From NCBI GenBank assembly GCA_020055645.1, contig CM034549.1, positions 23,209,930 through 23,273,929 on the forward strand: a DNA stretch of 64,000 nucleotides. Direction: 5' to 3'. The notes under the pieces were generated by a model. The model was not told where the DNA came from. It made no database searches and worked only from the letters and a program-made list of their open reading frames with translations. Both the position numbers and the translations under genes were made by a program. This stretch comes from Tomocerus qinae (Eukaryota > Arthropoda > Collembola > Entomobryomorpha > Tomoceridae). Below, piece by piece: positions 26,428 to 39,461 of this stretch (position 1 is its first letter; each line of letters begins with the position of its first letter).

Positions 26428-29400
26428 ATGTCACTTCCTAGGCACAGATCGTTTGTAAATAGCAGAGACACCAACGCTATTCCAATCGGGGATATAAATT
26501 CTGCTATCCAAGACATTGTTTGTTTGCCAGGAAGTTCCATGTTGAGCGCTAAAGAAGTGGATGAAATCATGCAATCTACTGCGAAGATTGTTGGAGATAC
26601 TAATGTAGAATGGATCAAAAGACTGAATATGGTATTTTTTGCTATTTAAATATAAATTTTGGAGAATTTTATTATTTAATTGTATATGAATTAGAATGGA
26701 ACAATTAGGTTCATATTCTTTAACTGTGAAATGGTTTCTTACAGCTCAAAACTTTTCGGAGTTTGTGCTCAGACCCAACTCACCATACGCAAATCGTGGC
26801 ATATCTAAGGCACTTGATGCCACCTCTTCAGGGTGCTGTAAAAGATTTGAGATCACAAGTGTGCCGTGAAGCATGTATTACTGTTGCCCACCTAGCACAG
26901 CAACTGGGCCTAAAAGCGGAATTTTTTGCTGAGCCATTAATGCCATCGTTGTTTTCCCTCCTTGTCGCAAATGCCAAAGTTGTGTCGATAACGGGAGGTT
27001 CCACTATAGTTATAGTTTATGAAGCGATCCCGTCATGGAGGCTTCTACCTCCCTTACAAGTTCAGATGCAATCAAAATCGAAAGAAGTCCGGAGAGCAGT
27101 CTGTACGGTTCTAAAATTGATTTTGACAAAGTGGAATTCAACTGTTATACAGAAACATGGCGCTTTGTTTAACGAAATCATGAAGAAGGTAAAATGACAA
27201 GTATTAATTTATATCTACAATACTTTTAGATTTTCATAATTGGTTGGTTTATAGGTTTACCTACTAATTTGTTGTTTCTCAGGGGTTGACAGATGCTGAT
27301 GCTGAAGCTAGGAATTCAGCGAGAGAAGGGTTTCCTGCATTTCAGAGAGTATTTCCGGGTCTAGCCTCCGCAATTTTAGATTCACTGGATCCTCTTCAGA
27401 AACGTAATCTTCAGTCAGTATTAAATCAACAGTCAAATAACGCTCCAACTCCAATGACTTTGCAGAGAACGAATGGTGCTTCACATACTGGATCTCTTTC
27501 CAGACAAGGTTATTATTACACATTACACTAACCTTTTTTATAGTTTCCCTATTTTTCTTTCCCTGTTGTACAATTTTTTGAGTTTTTGTTCATTGTTTGC
27601 TTCCCCTTAACGTTGTCAAAACATGGGCTTGCTCGGACCTATTTTTCTGGCCCTAATAAGCGAGCCAAGTTCGCAGAATCTCGGGTGATCGAGATGATTG
27701 TTGTAATTTTAATTTTCAGCGACCTTAACTCATCCTAGGGTAATTCGGGTGTTTCTTGAAATGAAAAAATACTTAGGGCCTAGGCAGAAATGATTCTGAA
27801 TTGCTTTTAGTTGCGATAATGTCTTAAATGAATCTATTACAATTCTTTTCTCTCGTAGGTTCTATCAAGAAAACCAATATACCAGTATTGGCATCTCGCA
27901 CTCCAGTAAAAACAACGACAAGCGGCCGCTCCGCTTCTGCAATCGATTTACAAGCTGTTAATAGAGCGAAACAACATCACACTGTCACAAGCAGGTGCTA
28001 TGAGCAAATAATTATATGGCTAAAGATGGTTCAGTATTTATTCTTAAGTAATTTAAACTAATTATCAATTTATTTTCTTAATGAATAGGTCACCCCTGAA
28101 ATACATAGGTAGAACAAATTCTATGGCTTCGCCAGTAACGACAATGGTGACCCATTCTTCTGGTTATAATACAACATCCTCGGCAACATCCACCCAATCA
28201 TCAGCGACGAAACCAACTAATGACCGATCGCGCACAAGGAGTAGAATATCAAGATTATCGCAGTCGCAACGTATGTTATAATACATCAAACTTAGGCTGC
28301 ATAAGTAACTGCAGTTTACATCCATTTCTTTCTAAACTTACTCTGTATTTTGTATTGCTCCGTTAATTGCAGCCGGAAGTCGAAGTAATTCTCCTTCATC
28401 TAAATATGCTTATGCTACGTATTCTTCACCATATTCCCAAGGAGCACACGACAATTTTCCATCACTAACCTCCCCTCCCGGAAGTAGAGGAGTGCGAAGA
28501 TTTTCGGCAACATCTTCAGCGTCTAGCAGCCGTGATACTTCTCCCCAAGGTAGAATAATAGGGTCTAAGTTACGTTCAAGATCAGTCTCTCAGTCTCCAC
28601 AAGTATTGACATCTCATAACAGGTGGGATATGTTATTTTCTGTTTAATTTTATACCCAGTGGGTAGTACATGCTAATTAAAATATATATTTTTGGTTTTA
28701 GTTCTACTGCAAAGATGCTGTTAGCGTCAAGGGAAGCAGAATCCGTTTTGGCCGATGCTCTGAAAAGAGATATTTCCGAAATAGATTACGGTGGAAATCA
28801 TAGTGATAGTGAAGACTCTCTCACGTCTCATCGTTCGCTACTGTCAGATACATTCTCACCTCCTAGTTCCAGTCGACATTTCTTTCAAGAGGTAACAGGA
28901 TTTTCTAAAGATTAAATGTACAGATAACAATTTGTAATAAGTCGCATTACGGTAGAACTATTTGCAGTAACGAAAGTTGCATAGAGATTAATCGATAAGT
29001 AGGGCAAGCGAATGAATGTACACTGTACAGTACACGTACACTTGTGTACGTACATTGTGCGAACTGTTAAGTATTATACCTTATGTAACATCCAAATCCA
29101 GCTACAGTGCCACATCATGCATCAGTCAGTTGGATTGGATTCATAGTTATGCTGTGTGCTCTGTGTCATGGCCATATTTTAATAGCTTCATAACTTCATT
29201 GAGTATTTAACTTAGCCAATATCCAAATCCATTAAGCAACATTCTAACTCCCTTATTTTCTGTTCTGTTATAAGAGGTGGACGACATACTATGAATAAGA
29301 TTTGTCGTCTATCTTAGTCAGGTTAGGTTAGACATCATGGAAATTAGGACATTTTTTCCATAACTGTAGAATTTCTAGTAAAATATGATTATTTGGTACT

Positions 29401-32400
29401 TGTTAGTTGAAACGTTAGATAAGTTGAGGTAGGGGTTAATAATAGATTTTGCAGTAAATAGAAACTAATTATTTGACCTTTTTAATACTATGCAGTAACA
29501 TATAAGAGCTTTCTCATGATCATGCATGAGTCAAATTATAAATCGTTTGCATACTATCTTTATTTCAAACTTGCCTATCTAATACCTGTAAACTGTAATT
29601 GTCTTTCAGGATAATGTTGAAGAGCTGTTAAATAAATGTGGGAGTGCAAAGTGGTCAGAAAGAAAAGAAGGGTTGTTAGGCTTACAGACATATTTGCAAC
29701 GTTACGGATCCATTCCTCCTCAGCACTTTAATCGAATCGGTAAGCTTATTTTTCAAAAAGATTCTAGTGATATGATATAATAATGATGATACATAATACG
29801 ACTCTAATTGATTGATAGGTCAAACATTTTGTCGAATATTTATGGACGCTCACACGAAGGTTTTAAGCCTCTTTTTGGACGTTCTTCATGGCGTTTTGTA
29901 CCGACATGCTAAGGATTTAGTCGATTTTACCACAATCCTTCTGAATCGTGTCTTAACTAAACTTGGGTCGGACCTACTTACATCAGTGCATAGCAAATTA
30001 ATGAAAACTCTAGAAATCATCATGTAAGACGTGTAATCATACTCTACTGGCTTTCAATGTTAATGCTAATCTTTTCTTTAGCGCGCTGCTGTTAACATAA
30101 TATGACAAATCTGGAACAGAAACCAAAGCCTCAGTCATTTATAGCAAAAAAGAAACTACACAAATCTGGGAATATATTATCAAAATAATATCATTAGACT
30201 ACACCTAAAGCAAGTGGTTAGATTAGAATAGAGGTTTCGCACAATTGGTGACCGGTCACTAAATTAAAATGAATAGATATTGAAATGACTACAGTACCTG
30301 CCTGTGTTATCCTGGAATTGTGGGAAACGTCTATTAATATACTAATACAGATTTATGATGCTTATTTTGTTTGTCTTCCAAATAATAGTATTTATCAAAG
30401 AATGTACTTAGATAAACTTTTTCTACAGTTCCAGGAAACCCTTCTGTTGAGTTAAAAAAAATTATAATGATGACCTCTGATAACCTTTTAGCCACCGGTT
30501 TCTCGAGTACTATATTTTAGATATTCACAGCAAATTGCATGTAACATCGCATACTTTAGCTTTACTTCGGGTTCGGATAACAACAATATTATTGTATTAC
30601 TCAAGGTCAACCCGTTGCAGATCTATATAGAAAATGAAAAGTGGTATGCGAGCTCACCAATGACGTCACATCGTATTTTAAATGGCAACCCTCGAGGGGT
30701 GGCCTGATTGTTCCGAAACCCCAATAGATTTATTTTGTATGCCATTCCTTCATTTTCTATTTTCCTTGACTCAAGGTAGGTAAAATTTTAGATTGTCAAG
30801 GTGATATGGCATAAGGTAATTTCGTGCTCTAAAAATTTGATTTTTTTTGCAACCACATAAGAGGCGACATTCCCCTTTAACCCCTGCAGTTACATGGTTT
30901 CCGTTGCCATTGACAACGGGGAGTATGAAATTCAATATGTCGCGTCCCTTTCAATCTAAAATTTTACTTACCTTGGTATTACTATTATTTTTTTACATGA
31001 AAACCATGGAAGCTAAAAAATCATTGTTTCTGTTTACATACTCATTAAAAGATATTTGCTGTGGGCAGTGCAACTTGAGGTTATCAGAGGTCATCATTAT
31101 CATTTTTTTAAAACTCAACAGCATGTGGTTATTTTGAATGACATCCTTAATAATTGAATTGGTTAAAAAGCGGGCCAATTTCAAAGCTCAATTGTTTTGT
31201 TTGACAACATTGAGATTGTGATTGTATTAGGCAAGCGAAATTTTTTGTATTTTGCCTCGGTTTAACTAAATTCTAAATGTAAACAAAGTTCAATCATGTG
31301 ACCGTATGTCGTATCTAAGTCGATAGTATTATAGTAGTGTTATATTATCTAAGATAACGAGTTGATCATTTAGCTCAACTTTAGGTCTAAAGCTACATTT
31401 CATTTTCAATTAAACCCTGCACGACCAGAGATAGAACTAAAATGCTGAGAAATCGTTATAAGAATATGGTGATTAGTTACATGACTCCTTTGCAAATCAG
31501 ATATAAAAAATCAGTAGATCAACTGGCAGTAAAACGTTAAAAATCATTTGCAAAAATCAGAAATGTTAAATTAAAGCTTTCTGTTATGTTTTTATAGGGA
31601 AGAGATGCCCGCAGATTTGCAATTCTCGGCTGTGGCCCATTACCTTTGTGACCCTACGCAAACACCTAATTCCCGGTCAAGAGTTGCTGCACTATGCCAC
31701 CTGTACAATCTTTCTGCCATTTCCATAGCTGTAAAACTGGAAGAGTTACAACAACTTGTGGACAAAATTTTAGGTTTGAATAAATATTAAATGTGGCATA
31801 ACGCTGTCATTTTTATTTTTGGATTTTAAAGCGTATATGTTAATTATGTAGATTGGTGCGGCGATATGAGGTCCCATGAACTCAGAAGAATGTCCTCTAA
31901 AGTTTTTTACGCTTTATTCGATATGGCTGCGCCGCAAATGACACTTGTCCTTAGTCAGATGTCTGCGAACAAACAAGATCAAGCCAAAACAATTCTTAAG
32001 CATCATGTCGTACAAGAAGCATCCGCCAAGGAAAATATTTCGTCTCAAGATCAAGTGGACACAGGAATGGGATGGAGGTTGGCTCTCTTTAAATTCAATA
32101 AGCATTCAAAATAAAGTTATAGTACACTAAAGTACAGATTGAGATGTGTTTAATAACTACCCCTAATCACTGTTCCCTACATCTATAAATCAACTATCCC
32201 ACACGGTAGTCTTAGGATATATTGCTTTGTTTTTGAGTTTGACCAAAATCATCTGAAATAAAAAGATACACTAGGGCTTTCCATATGTAATTAAATATAT
32301 TATTTTATAATGTACTAATGCACATTCACTTCCATAAACACTTTCGTCACTTGTGGTGTTGACATTTCCTAAATATAGATTTGCAATGTTATTTTGTTCT

Positions 32401-33986
32401 GAATATTTTCATTATCAGCAATATCAATGCAATTATTCACAATTCACAAGGCTCACATTGATATTAGCTTATAAAGCTTTGAATTTGGATAGTAAAACGA
32501 AATAGTAATTATATTAGTAGGAAAATTTTGGTCAACAATGAAATTTAATGGTTTCTTCATTGGTATTTTTCCAGTTCGATAAACAGTGGAATTCAATCGC
32601 TAAGAGTTTCACATACCACTGAAATGAATCTTGTAACAATCGTTACACAACTAGCCGTTTCTCCTGCTGATAAAAAAGGTCCACTTGTGTCTCAATTACA
32701 GCAAGCCTTGAAGGATGCTAGTGATGAAAAGTTGATAGAACATTACAAGTAAATCGAATTTCAAGAACATAATTTTTTTTGTTTTGAATTTTGTATTTGT
32801 AATTTAAATTTTCTATGTACAGAGAAATTTTAAAAGTTGTCGTGGACGCTCTCAATGACGTATCAAAACCCTCAGAGAAGGCATCATGTTTTTACTGCAT
32901 GGAAGAAATGTGTAGTCGTTCGACACTTGCTCCATATCTATCAAACTACGCTGAGCTTTTTATTGTACGTGTCACAGACGTACAAATGCCGCAAATGCCT
33001 CGTGAAGTTACTAAAGCTGCAGAAAATTGTGGAATGTCGTTGGCATCCAGGTTCCCACCAGACATTTTGGTCAGGGCTTTGTGCCCAATAGTTCATAACA
33101 GAGAATTTCCTGTAAATCAGGTAATGGTAATTGTAAGATATAATTAAAATACATTATTGGAGATATTCTATGGGGAGTCGTATTGTATAAAGAACGGTTC
33201 TGTTGATTTAGATGGCTATTAAGATGCTACAACGACTTTGCGACTCTTGTGAGATAACTAAACTGCGAGCTTTAGTTCCCGATATAATTGTAACACTAAT
33301 AGGAGCATACGATCATCCAGATTCGGCTGTAAGAAAAGCTGCTGTATTCGCTATTGTTGCCATTCATTTAAGGTAAATCGAAGAAAAATATTTTAAGTTG
33401 AAGTACGGGGTATTTCTGAACAATGATTAATTCTTAGACTAACTATTTGTTGGGCAGAAGGAAATAAGTGTTAGCAGTAGCAAAAGTTAAATAATTAATT
33501 TATTATCATGCTTTTTTCTAAATAACAAGTATCTCAATTCACACATAACTGCTAACTGTGTCGAATATTTAATGATGGCATACAAATTGCCATGAAAGGT
33601 CAGTTATCACTGTCGGATAACTGGGTTTTAATTTTTATCGCAACTAATTGTCGTACTGTGAAAACATGAAATGACACAGACTGAAATATTGCCAATATTT
33701 TGAAGTCATGATCAGATGGGAGGAAAACGTCTGAACATTTTATGAAATACATAGTACTTAATTAATCTTAATTTATCAAAATGTTATTCTAATGGATAAT
33801 CGTTGCAAGATACCCTGTATGTTATAGTATGAAGTAATATTGTGTTAAATACAGAATTATATTTGTGTCTTATACAGACTTGGACCCGAATTACAACCAC
33901 ATTTAAACACCTTAAGTGGATCTAAATTAAAATTGCTTCAGCTTTATATTCAGCGAGCACAGCAAAGTGGTTCAGAAAATAGCTGA
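26428..33986 (+). CDS. CLASP (Orbit/MAST/Chromosome bows) microtubule-binding protein, short form
   Basis: Exons: 26428-26631, 26745-27188, 27283-27508, 27859-27994, 28089-28270, 28373-28622, 28702-28891, 29610-29739, 29819-30023, 31598-31773, 31852-32077, 32575-32748, 32823-33120, 33212-33372, 33878-33986 (TGA). Phases match throughout and the product is 1036 aa. CLASPs stabilise microtubule plus ends at kinetochores and the cell cortex (established). A TOG2-type HEAT array covers about 1-290 (KDLRSQVCREACITVAHLAQ, then KSKEVRRAVCTVL). A Ser/Arg-rich region follows, with a TNIP match to the [ST]xIP EB1-binding motif. A second TOG array begins near DNVEELLNKCGSAKWSERKE, and a C-terminal HEAT-like CLIP-interacting domain ends the protein. 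TOG1, present in long CLASPs, is absent upstream, so this resembles vertebrate beta/gamma forms. The donor at 32078 (GTTGGC) is weak but required by phase. Confidence 0.9.
30232..30330. mobile_element. About 100-bp inverted-repeat MITE, copy 2
   Basis: Copy of the 14978-15080 element, inside a CLASP intron. It begins GGTTTCGCACAATT and ends AATTGTGGGAAACGT, so the inverted ends are better preserved on the right than in copy 1. It shares the TGACCGGTCA palindrome. Confidence 0.75.
30444..31121. mobile_element. TIR element in CLASP intron, carrying a nested insertion
   Basis: The left arm (30444-30485, CTGTTGAGTTAAA then GATGACCTCTGATAACC) is mirrored by the right arm (31080-31121). The element is 678 bp, of which about 170 bp are a later insertion (30608-30768 plus one 9-bp duplication). 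The original element was therefore about 508 bp. No target duplication or transposase was recognised. Confidence 0.7.
30608..30768. mobile_element. Small element with 9-bp target duplication, copy 2
   Basis: 161 bp, same termini as 23872-24101 (CAACCCGTTGCAGATC to TTTTCCTTG). It is flanked by its own exact 9-bp duplication ACTCAAGGT (30599-30607, 30769-30777). Both copies share an ATGACGTCA core; this copy is internally shorter. Confidence 0.85.
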
Positions 33987-34667
33987 TTATTCATTATTAT
34001 TATATTATTAACTGTTGATGATTGACAAAATCAATGCCTTTTTTCTTACTCATCTTCTGATTCTTTTGTTTCGACATGTACATGAACGTATAATTGTTAA
34101 CTTTATCATAACTATATGATGTAGTTAGCTGTTAAATTTTTAAAACGATAATGTGAAGAAAAAAATGCCTCTATTAAAATTAAATCCGCCAAACTATCCG
34201 ACCGTTCTGTTTTATTGTGTTTTGTTATCCCCCGTAGGAGTTTTGGTCCCGCACAACTTTCAGTTTAGAGTTTAGAACATAGTAGGAAATCACTAAATCT
34301 GATTTTGTGATGACATCAAATCTCATAGATCACTTGATCTGGCCACAGTCTGTTCCCAATGAATTTTCAAAATAAAATAGGTTAAACATCCAGGCGATAA
34401 GAAAACAGCCTTATGGAATAATAATATTGTTAAGCTTTGATGTAATTATTAATCTCAGCCACTCAGCACAGTTGTTGCAGCAGTTCCAAGTCTCACCCTT
34501 GTATTATACTACCTCTATAAAGTGTCACATTTACATGATGATTTTTATTCATGAATGACATATATCTTGAACATATGACATAAAATATATGTATCTGAAG
34601 TTGAGGACTGGAGGTGCATAACTGGCACATCTCATGACTATAAGACCATATTGTCCATATGATCATA
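33987..34667. other. CLASP 3' UTR and flank
   Basis: A possible poly(A) signal ATTAAA occurs at 34173-34178, about 190 bp after the CLASP stop. No coding exon was seen up to the MITE at 34676. Confidence 0.4.
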
Positions 34668-34675
34668 TGACCCAT

Positions 34676-34891
34676 CAAGCACGTATGCAGAACTGAGTTT
34701 CGGAGGGGGCTAGATTTCCAATAGATATTTTAAGGAAAATTTTTGGCATTTTTTGAAGGAAATGAGTCAATAATGGCCTAAAAATGGCAGGAGCGCGAAA
34801 ATTTTTGCTATTTTGAGAAAAAAATTCCCTTTTTCTTGGATTTCGGGGGGGGGGCTTCAGCCCGTAAATCCCATCCCTAAATACGTCCTTG
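34676..34891. mobile_element. hAT-like MITE, 216 bp
   Basis: The ends are CAAGCACGTAT and the inverted form of CAAGGACGTAT. The exact 8-bp duplication TGACCCAT flanks it (34668-34675, 34892-34899). It is non-coding, with a run of eight or more G near 34848. Its termini differ from the 114-bp hAT-like MITE at 23221, so it is a separate family. Confidence 0.85.
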
Positions 34892-35693
34892 TGACCCATT
34901 ATAGCATGGAATTCGATAGTCTCACTCGTTCTCATCAATCCCCACCAAATTGTCAACCTCATTTACGGACGCCACCCTTAAATGGAATGTCAATGTACAC
35001 ATCAGACATCGCACAGAAAAGCAGCCGACGCGTCAGAAGAAAGGAACTATGTGTCGTGGTCCGATTTTTCCATGGTATGTGTTATGTATGTAATGTGGTA
35101 TTCGGTAGTATTCATTCGTAATAATCACATACAGGTTCCACTGTACGCACTTGCAAATAATACAAAATACAAACGAAAAACTATAGAGAGAGGGCAACAA
35201 CGATAACGACTTTAACGACAACAACCGATGAATGCGATGAAACTCTTCTATTATAGATATGGATGGAGTGCTATAGGGTATGATTTGAAGGTACTGTATA
35301 CTGTATACACTAGAATACACTATATCCATATATCCTAATCCTGCTTATATTTATACATATACGCGTAACAATGATATGTATAACTGTATTATATGCAGAA
35401 GGGCAACAACAACATAACATAAGCATAAGCAAAGCTTGTGAATGTGAGTAAGTGGTTGAGACTTACGCAAAGTCACAGACTTTTTTCTTCCACGTATCCC
35501 AAATTAGAGTTGGGACCGATATCACACCAAAATACAAAATCTTAATGCATTACACCATTTATTTAAACAACTATTGGCCAACTATATGCTCAGGCGTATA
35601 AAAAGATACAATAACATTAAAATTTATTAAAAAATAGCATATTTAAATGTACTATAATATCAAAAACTCAAAAAAAAATGCCTATACTACAAT

Positions 35694-37409
35694 ATTCAAA
35701 CCCTATTATAACAATGTTCCCGACTTAGGGGGGCAAAATGAAAATATGGCGATTGATGACCTATATGACCTCCATCTTCTGAGGTGTGACCCATGGTGGC
35801 ACAACAAACCGTTAACGAGCAATAAATTGTAGAAAAATACTATGTACACATATAGTACTATATTCAAACCCTATTATAACAATGTTCCCGACTTAGGGGG
35901 GCAAAATGAAAATATGGCGATTGATGACCTATATGACCTTTATCTATTGAAGTGTGACCTATGGTGGCACAACGAACCGTTAACGAGCAATAAATTATAG
36001 AAAAATACTATGTACACATATAGTACTATATTCAAACCCTATTTTAACAACGTTCCCGACTTAGGGGGGCAAAATGAAAATATGGCGATTGATGACCTAT
36101 ATGACCTCCATCTTCTGAGGTGTGACCCATGGTGGCACAACAAACCGTTAACGAGCAATAAATTATAGAAAAATACTATGTACACATATAGTACTATATT
36201 CAAACGCGATTAAAACCATGTTCCCGACTTAGAGGGGCAAAATAAAAATATGGCGATTGATGACCTATATAACCTCCATCTTCTGAGGTGTGACCCATGG
36301 TGGCACAACAAACCGTTAACGAGCAATAAATTATAGAATAATACTATGTACACATATAGTACTATATTCAAACGCGATTAAAACCATGTTTCCGACTTAG
36401 AGGGTCAAAATAAAAATATGGCGATTGATGACCTATATGACCTCCATCTTCTGAGGTGTGACCCAAGGTGGCACAACAAACCGTTAACGAGCAATAAATT
36501 ATAGAAAAATACTATGTACACATATAGTACTATATTCAAACCCTATTATAACAATGTTCCCGACTTAGGGGGGCAAAATTAAAATATGGCGATTGATGAC
36601 CTATATGACCTCCATCTTCTGAGGTGTGACCCATGGTGGCACAACAAACCGTTAACGAGCAATAACATATAGAAAAAGACTATGTACACCTATAGTACAA
36701 TATTCAAACCCTAATATAACAATGTTTCCGACTTAGGGTGGCAAAATAAAAATATGGCGATTGATGACCTATATGACCTCCATCTTCTGAGGTGTGACCC
36801 ATGGTGGCACAACAAACCGTTAACGAGCAATAAATTGTAGAAAAATACTATGTACACATATAGTACTATATTCAAACCCTATTATAACAATGTTCCCGAC
36901 TTAGGGGGGCAAAATGAAAATATGGCGATTGATGACCTATATGACCTTTATCTATTGAAGTGTGACCTATGGTGGCACAACGAACCGTTAACGAGCAATA
37001 AATTATAGAAAAATACTATGTACACATATAGTACTATATTCAAACCCTATTATAACAATGTTCCCGACTTAGGGGGGCAAAATGAAAATATGGCGATTGA
37101 TGACCTATATGACCTCCATCTTCTGAGGTGTGACCCATGGTGGCACAACAAACCGTTAACGAGCAATAAATTATAGAAAAAGACTATGTACACCTATAGT
37201 ACAATATTCAAACCCTAATATAACAATGTTCCCGACTTAGGGGGGCAAAATTAAAATATGGCGATTGATGACCTATATGACCTTTATCTATTGAAGTGTG
37301 ACCTATGGTGGCACAACGAACCGTTAACGAGCAATAAATTATAGAAAAATACTATGTACACATATAGTACTATATTCAAACCCTATTATAACAATGTTCC
37401 CGACTTAGG
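35694..37409 (+). repeat. Left array of 168-bp satellite units
   Basis: The phase marker ATTCAAA recurs exactly every 168 bp at 35694, 35862, 36030, 36198, 36366, 36534, 36702, 36870, 37038, 37206 and 37374. This gives ten full units and a 36-bp partial unit. Units differ by block variants, for example ACGCGATTAAAACC at 36198 and 36366, and CTTTATCTATTGAAG in the units starting at 35862, 36870 and 37206. Confidence 0.95.
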
Positions 37410-37424
37410 AATTTGTTTGTTTGC

Positions 37425-39220
37425 GTTTGTTGTGCCACCATGGGTCACACCTCAGAAGATGGAGGTCATATAGGTCATCAATCGCCATATTTTAATTTTG
37501 CCCCCCTAAGTCGGGAACATTGTTATAATAGGGTTTGAATATAGTACTATATGTGTACATAGTATTTTTCTATAATTTATAGCTCGTTAACGGTTTGTTG
37601 TGCCACCATGGGTCACACCTTAGAAGATGGAGGTCATATAGGTCATCAATCGCCATATTTTCATTTTGCCCCCTTAAGTCGGGAACATTGTTATAATAGG
37701 GTTTGAATATAGTACTATATGTGGACATAGTATTTTTCTATAATTTATTGCTCGTTAACGGTTCGTTGTGCCACCATGGGTCACACCTCAGAAGATGGAG
37801 GTTATATAGGTCATCAATCGCCATATTTTAATTTTGCCCCCCTAAGTCGGGAACATTGTTATAATAGGGTTTGAATATAGTACTATCGGTGTACATAGTC
37901 TTTTTCTATAATTTATAGCTCGTTAACGGTTTGTTGTGCCACCATGGGTCACACCTTAGAAGATGGAGGTCATATAGGTCATCAATCGCCATATTTTCAT
38001 TTTGCCCCCTTAAGTCGGGAACATTGTTATAATAGGGTTTGAATATAGTACTATATGTGGACATAGTATTTTTCTATAATTTATTGCTCGTTAACGGTTC
38101 GTTGTGCCACCATGGGTCACACCTCAGAAGATGGAGGTCATATAGGTCATCAATCGCCATATTTTCATTTTGCCCCCCTAAGTCGGTAACATTGTTATAA
38201 TAGGGTTTGAATATAGTACTATCGGTGTACATAGTCTTTTTCTATAATTTATAGCTCGTTAACGGTTTGTTGTGCCACCATGGGTCACACCTTAGAAGAT
38301 GGAGGTCATATAGGTCATCAATCGCCATATTTTCATTTTGCCCCCTTAAGTCGGGAACATTGTTATAATAGGGTTTGAATATAGTACTATATGTGGACAT
38401 AGTATTTTTCTATAATTTATTGCTCGTTAACGGTTCGTTGTGCCACCATGGGTCACACCTCAGAAGATGGAGGTCATATATGTCATCAATCGCCATATTT
38501 TAATTTTGCCCCCCTAAGTCGGGAACATTGTTATAATAGGGTTTGAATATAGTACTATCGGTGTACATAGTCTTTTTCTATAATTTATTGCTCGTTAACG
38601 GTTTGATGTGCCACCATGGGTCACACCTCAGAAGATGGAGGTTATATAGGTCATCAATCGCCATATTTTTATTTTGCCCCTCTAAGTCGGGAACATGGTT
38701 TTAATCGCGTTTGAATATAGTACTATATGTGTACATAGTATTTTTCTATAATTTATTGCTCGTTAACGGTTTGTTGTGCCACCATGGGTCACACCTCAGA
38801 AGATGGAGGTCACACAGGTCATCAATCACCATATTTTTATTTTGCCCCCCTAAGTCGGGAACATTGTTATAATAGGGTTTGAATATAGTACTATATGTGT
38901 ACATAGTATTTTTCTATAATTTATTGCTCGTTAACGGTTCGTTGTGCCACCATAGGTCACACTTCAATAGATAAAGGTCATATAGGTCATCAATCGCCAT
39001 ATTTTCATTTTGCCCCCCTAAGTCGGGAACATTGTTATAATAGGGTTTGAATATAGTACTATATGTGTACATAGTATTTTTCTATAATTTATTGCTCGTT
39101 AACGGTTTGTTGTGCCACCATGGGTCACACCTCAGAAGATGGAGGTCATATAGGTCATCAATCGCCATATTTTCATTTTGCCCCCCTAAGTCGGGAACAT
39201 TGTTATAATAGGGTTTGAAT
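37425..39220 (-). repeat. Right array of 168-bp satellite units, inverted
   Basis: The inverted marker TTTGAAT ends at 37540 and then every 168 bp to 39220. This gives ten full units plus a 116-bp partial unit. Between about 37541 and 38548 two unit types alternate (ATGTGGACATAGTATTT and CGGTGTACATAGTC variants), a 336-bp higher-order period not seen in the left arm. Confidence 0.95.
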
Positions 39221-39461
39221 ATTGTAGTATAGGCATTTTTTTTGAGTTTTTGATATTATAGTACATTTAAATATGCTATTTTTTAATAAATTTTAATGTT
39301 ATTGTATCTTTTTATACGCCTGAGCATATAGTTGGCCAATAGTTGTTTAAATAAATGGTGTAATGCATTAAGATTTTGTATTTTGGTGTGATATCGGTCC
39401 CAACTCTAATTTGGGATACGTGGAAGAAAAAAGTCTGTGACTTTGCGTTAGTGTGGTTGAG

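Larger units (their letters stand above)
35461..39452. mobile_element. Foldback transposon built of 168-bp satellite repeats
   Basis: A 3992-bp near-perfect palindrome. The ends read inward as ACTTACGCAAAGTCACAGAC (left) and ACTAACGCAAAGTCACAGAC (right). The exact 9-bp duplication GTGGTTGAG flanks it (35452-35460, 39453-39461). Each arm has about 232 bp of unique terminal sequence followed by about ten tandem 168-bp units. The arms are separated by a spacer of only about 15 bp (37410-37424). No transposase frame exists. Long inverted repeats made of tandem subunits plus 9-bp duplications match Foldback elements of flies, which are allied to Mutator-like transposons (family knowledge). It lies in the 5' flank of armadillo. 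Confidence 0.92.

Noticed and set aside
30847..31184. Open frames on both strands in the CLASP intron
   Set aside because: They fall in the inverted-repeat element and its flank and show no protein family features.
35280..35330. Palindromic ACTGTATACTGTATACAC stretch as a possible regulatory hairpin
   Set aside because: AT-rich simple sequence that arises easily by chance here.
35461..39452. CRISPR-like array
   Set aside because: Units are contiguous 168-bp repeats with no unique spacers, in inverted arms with transposon ends, in a eukaryotic genome.
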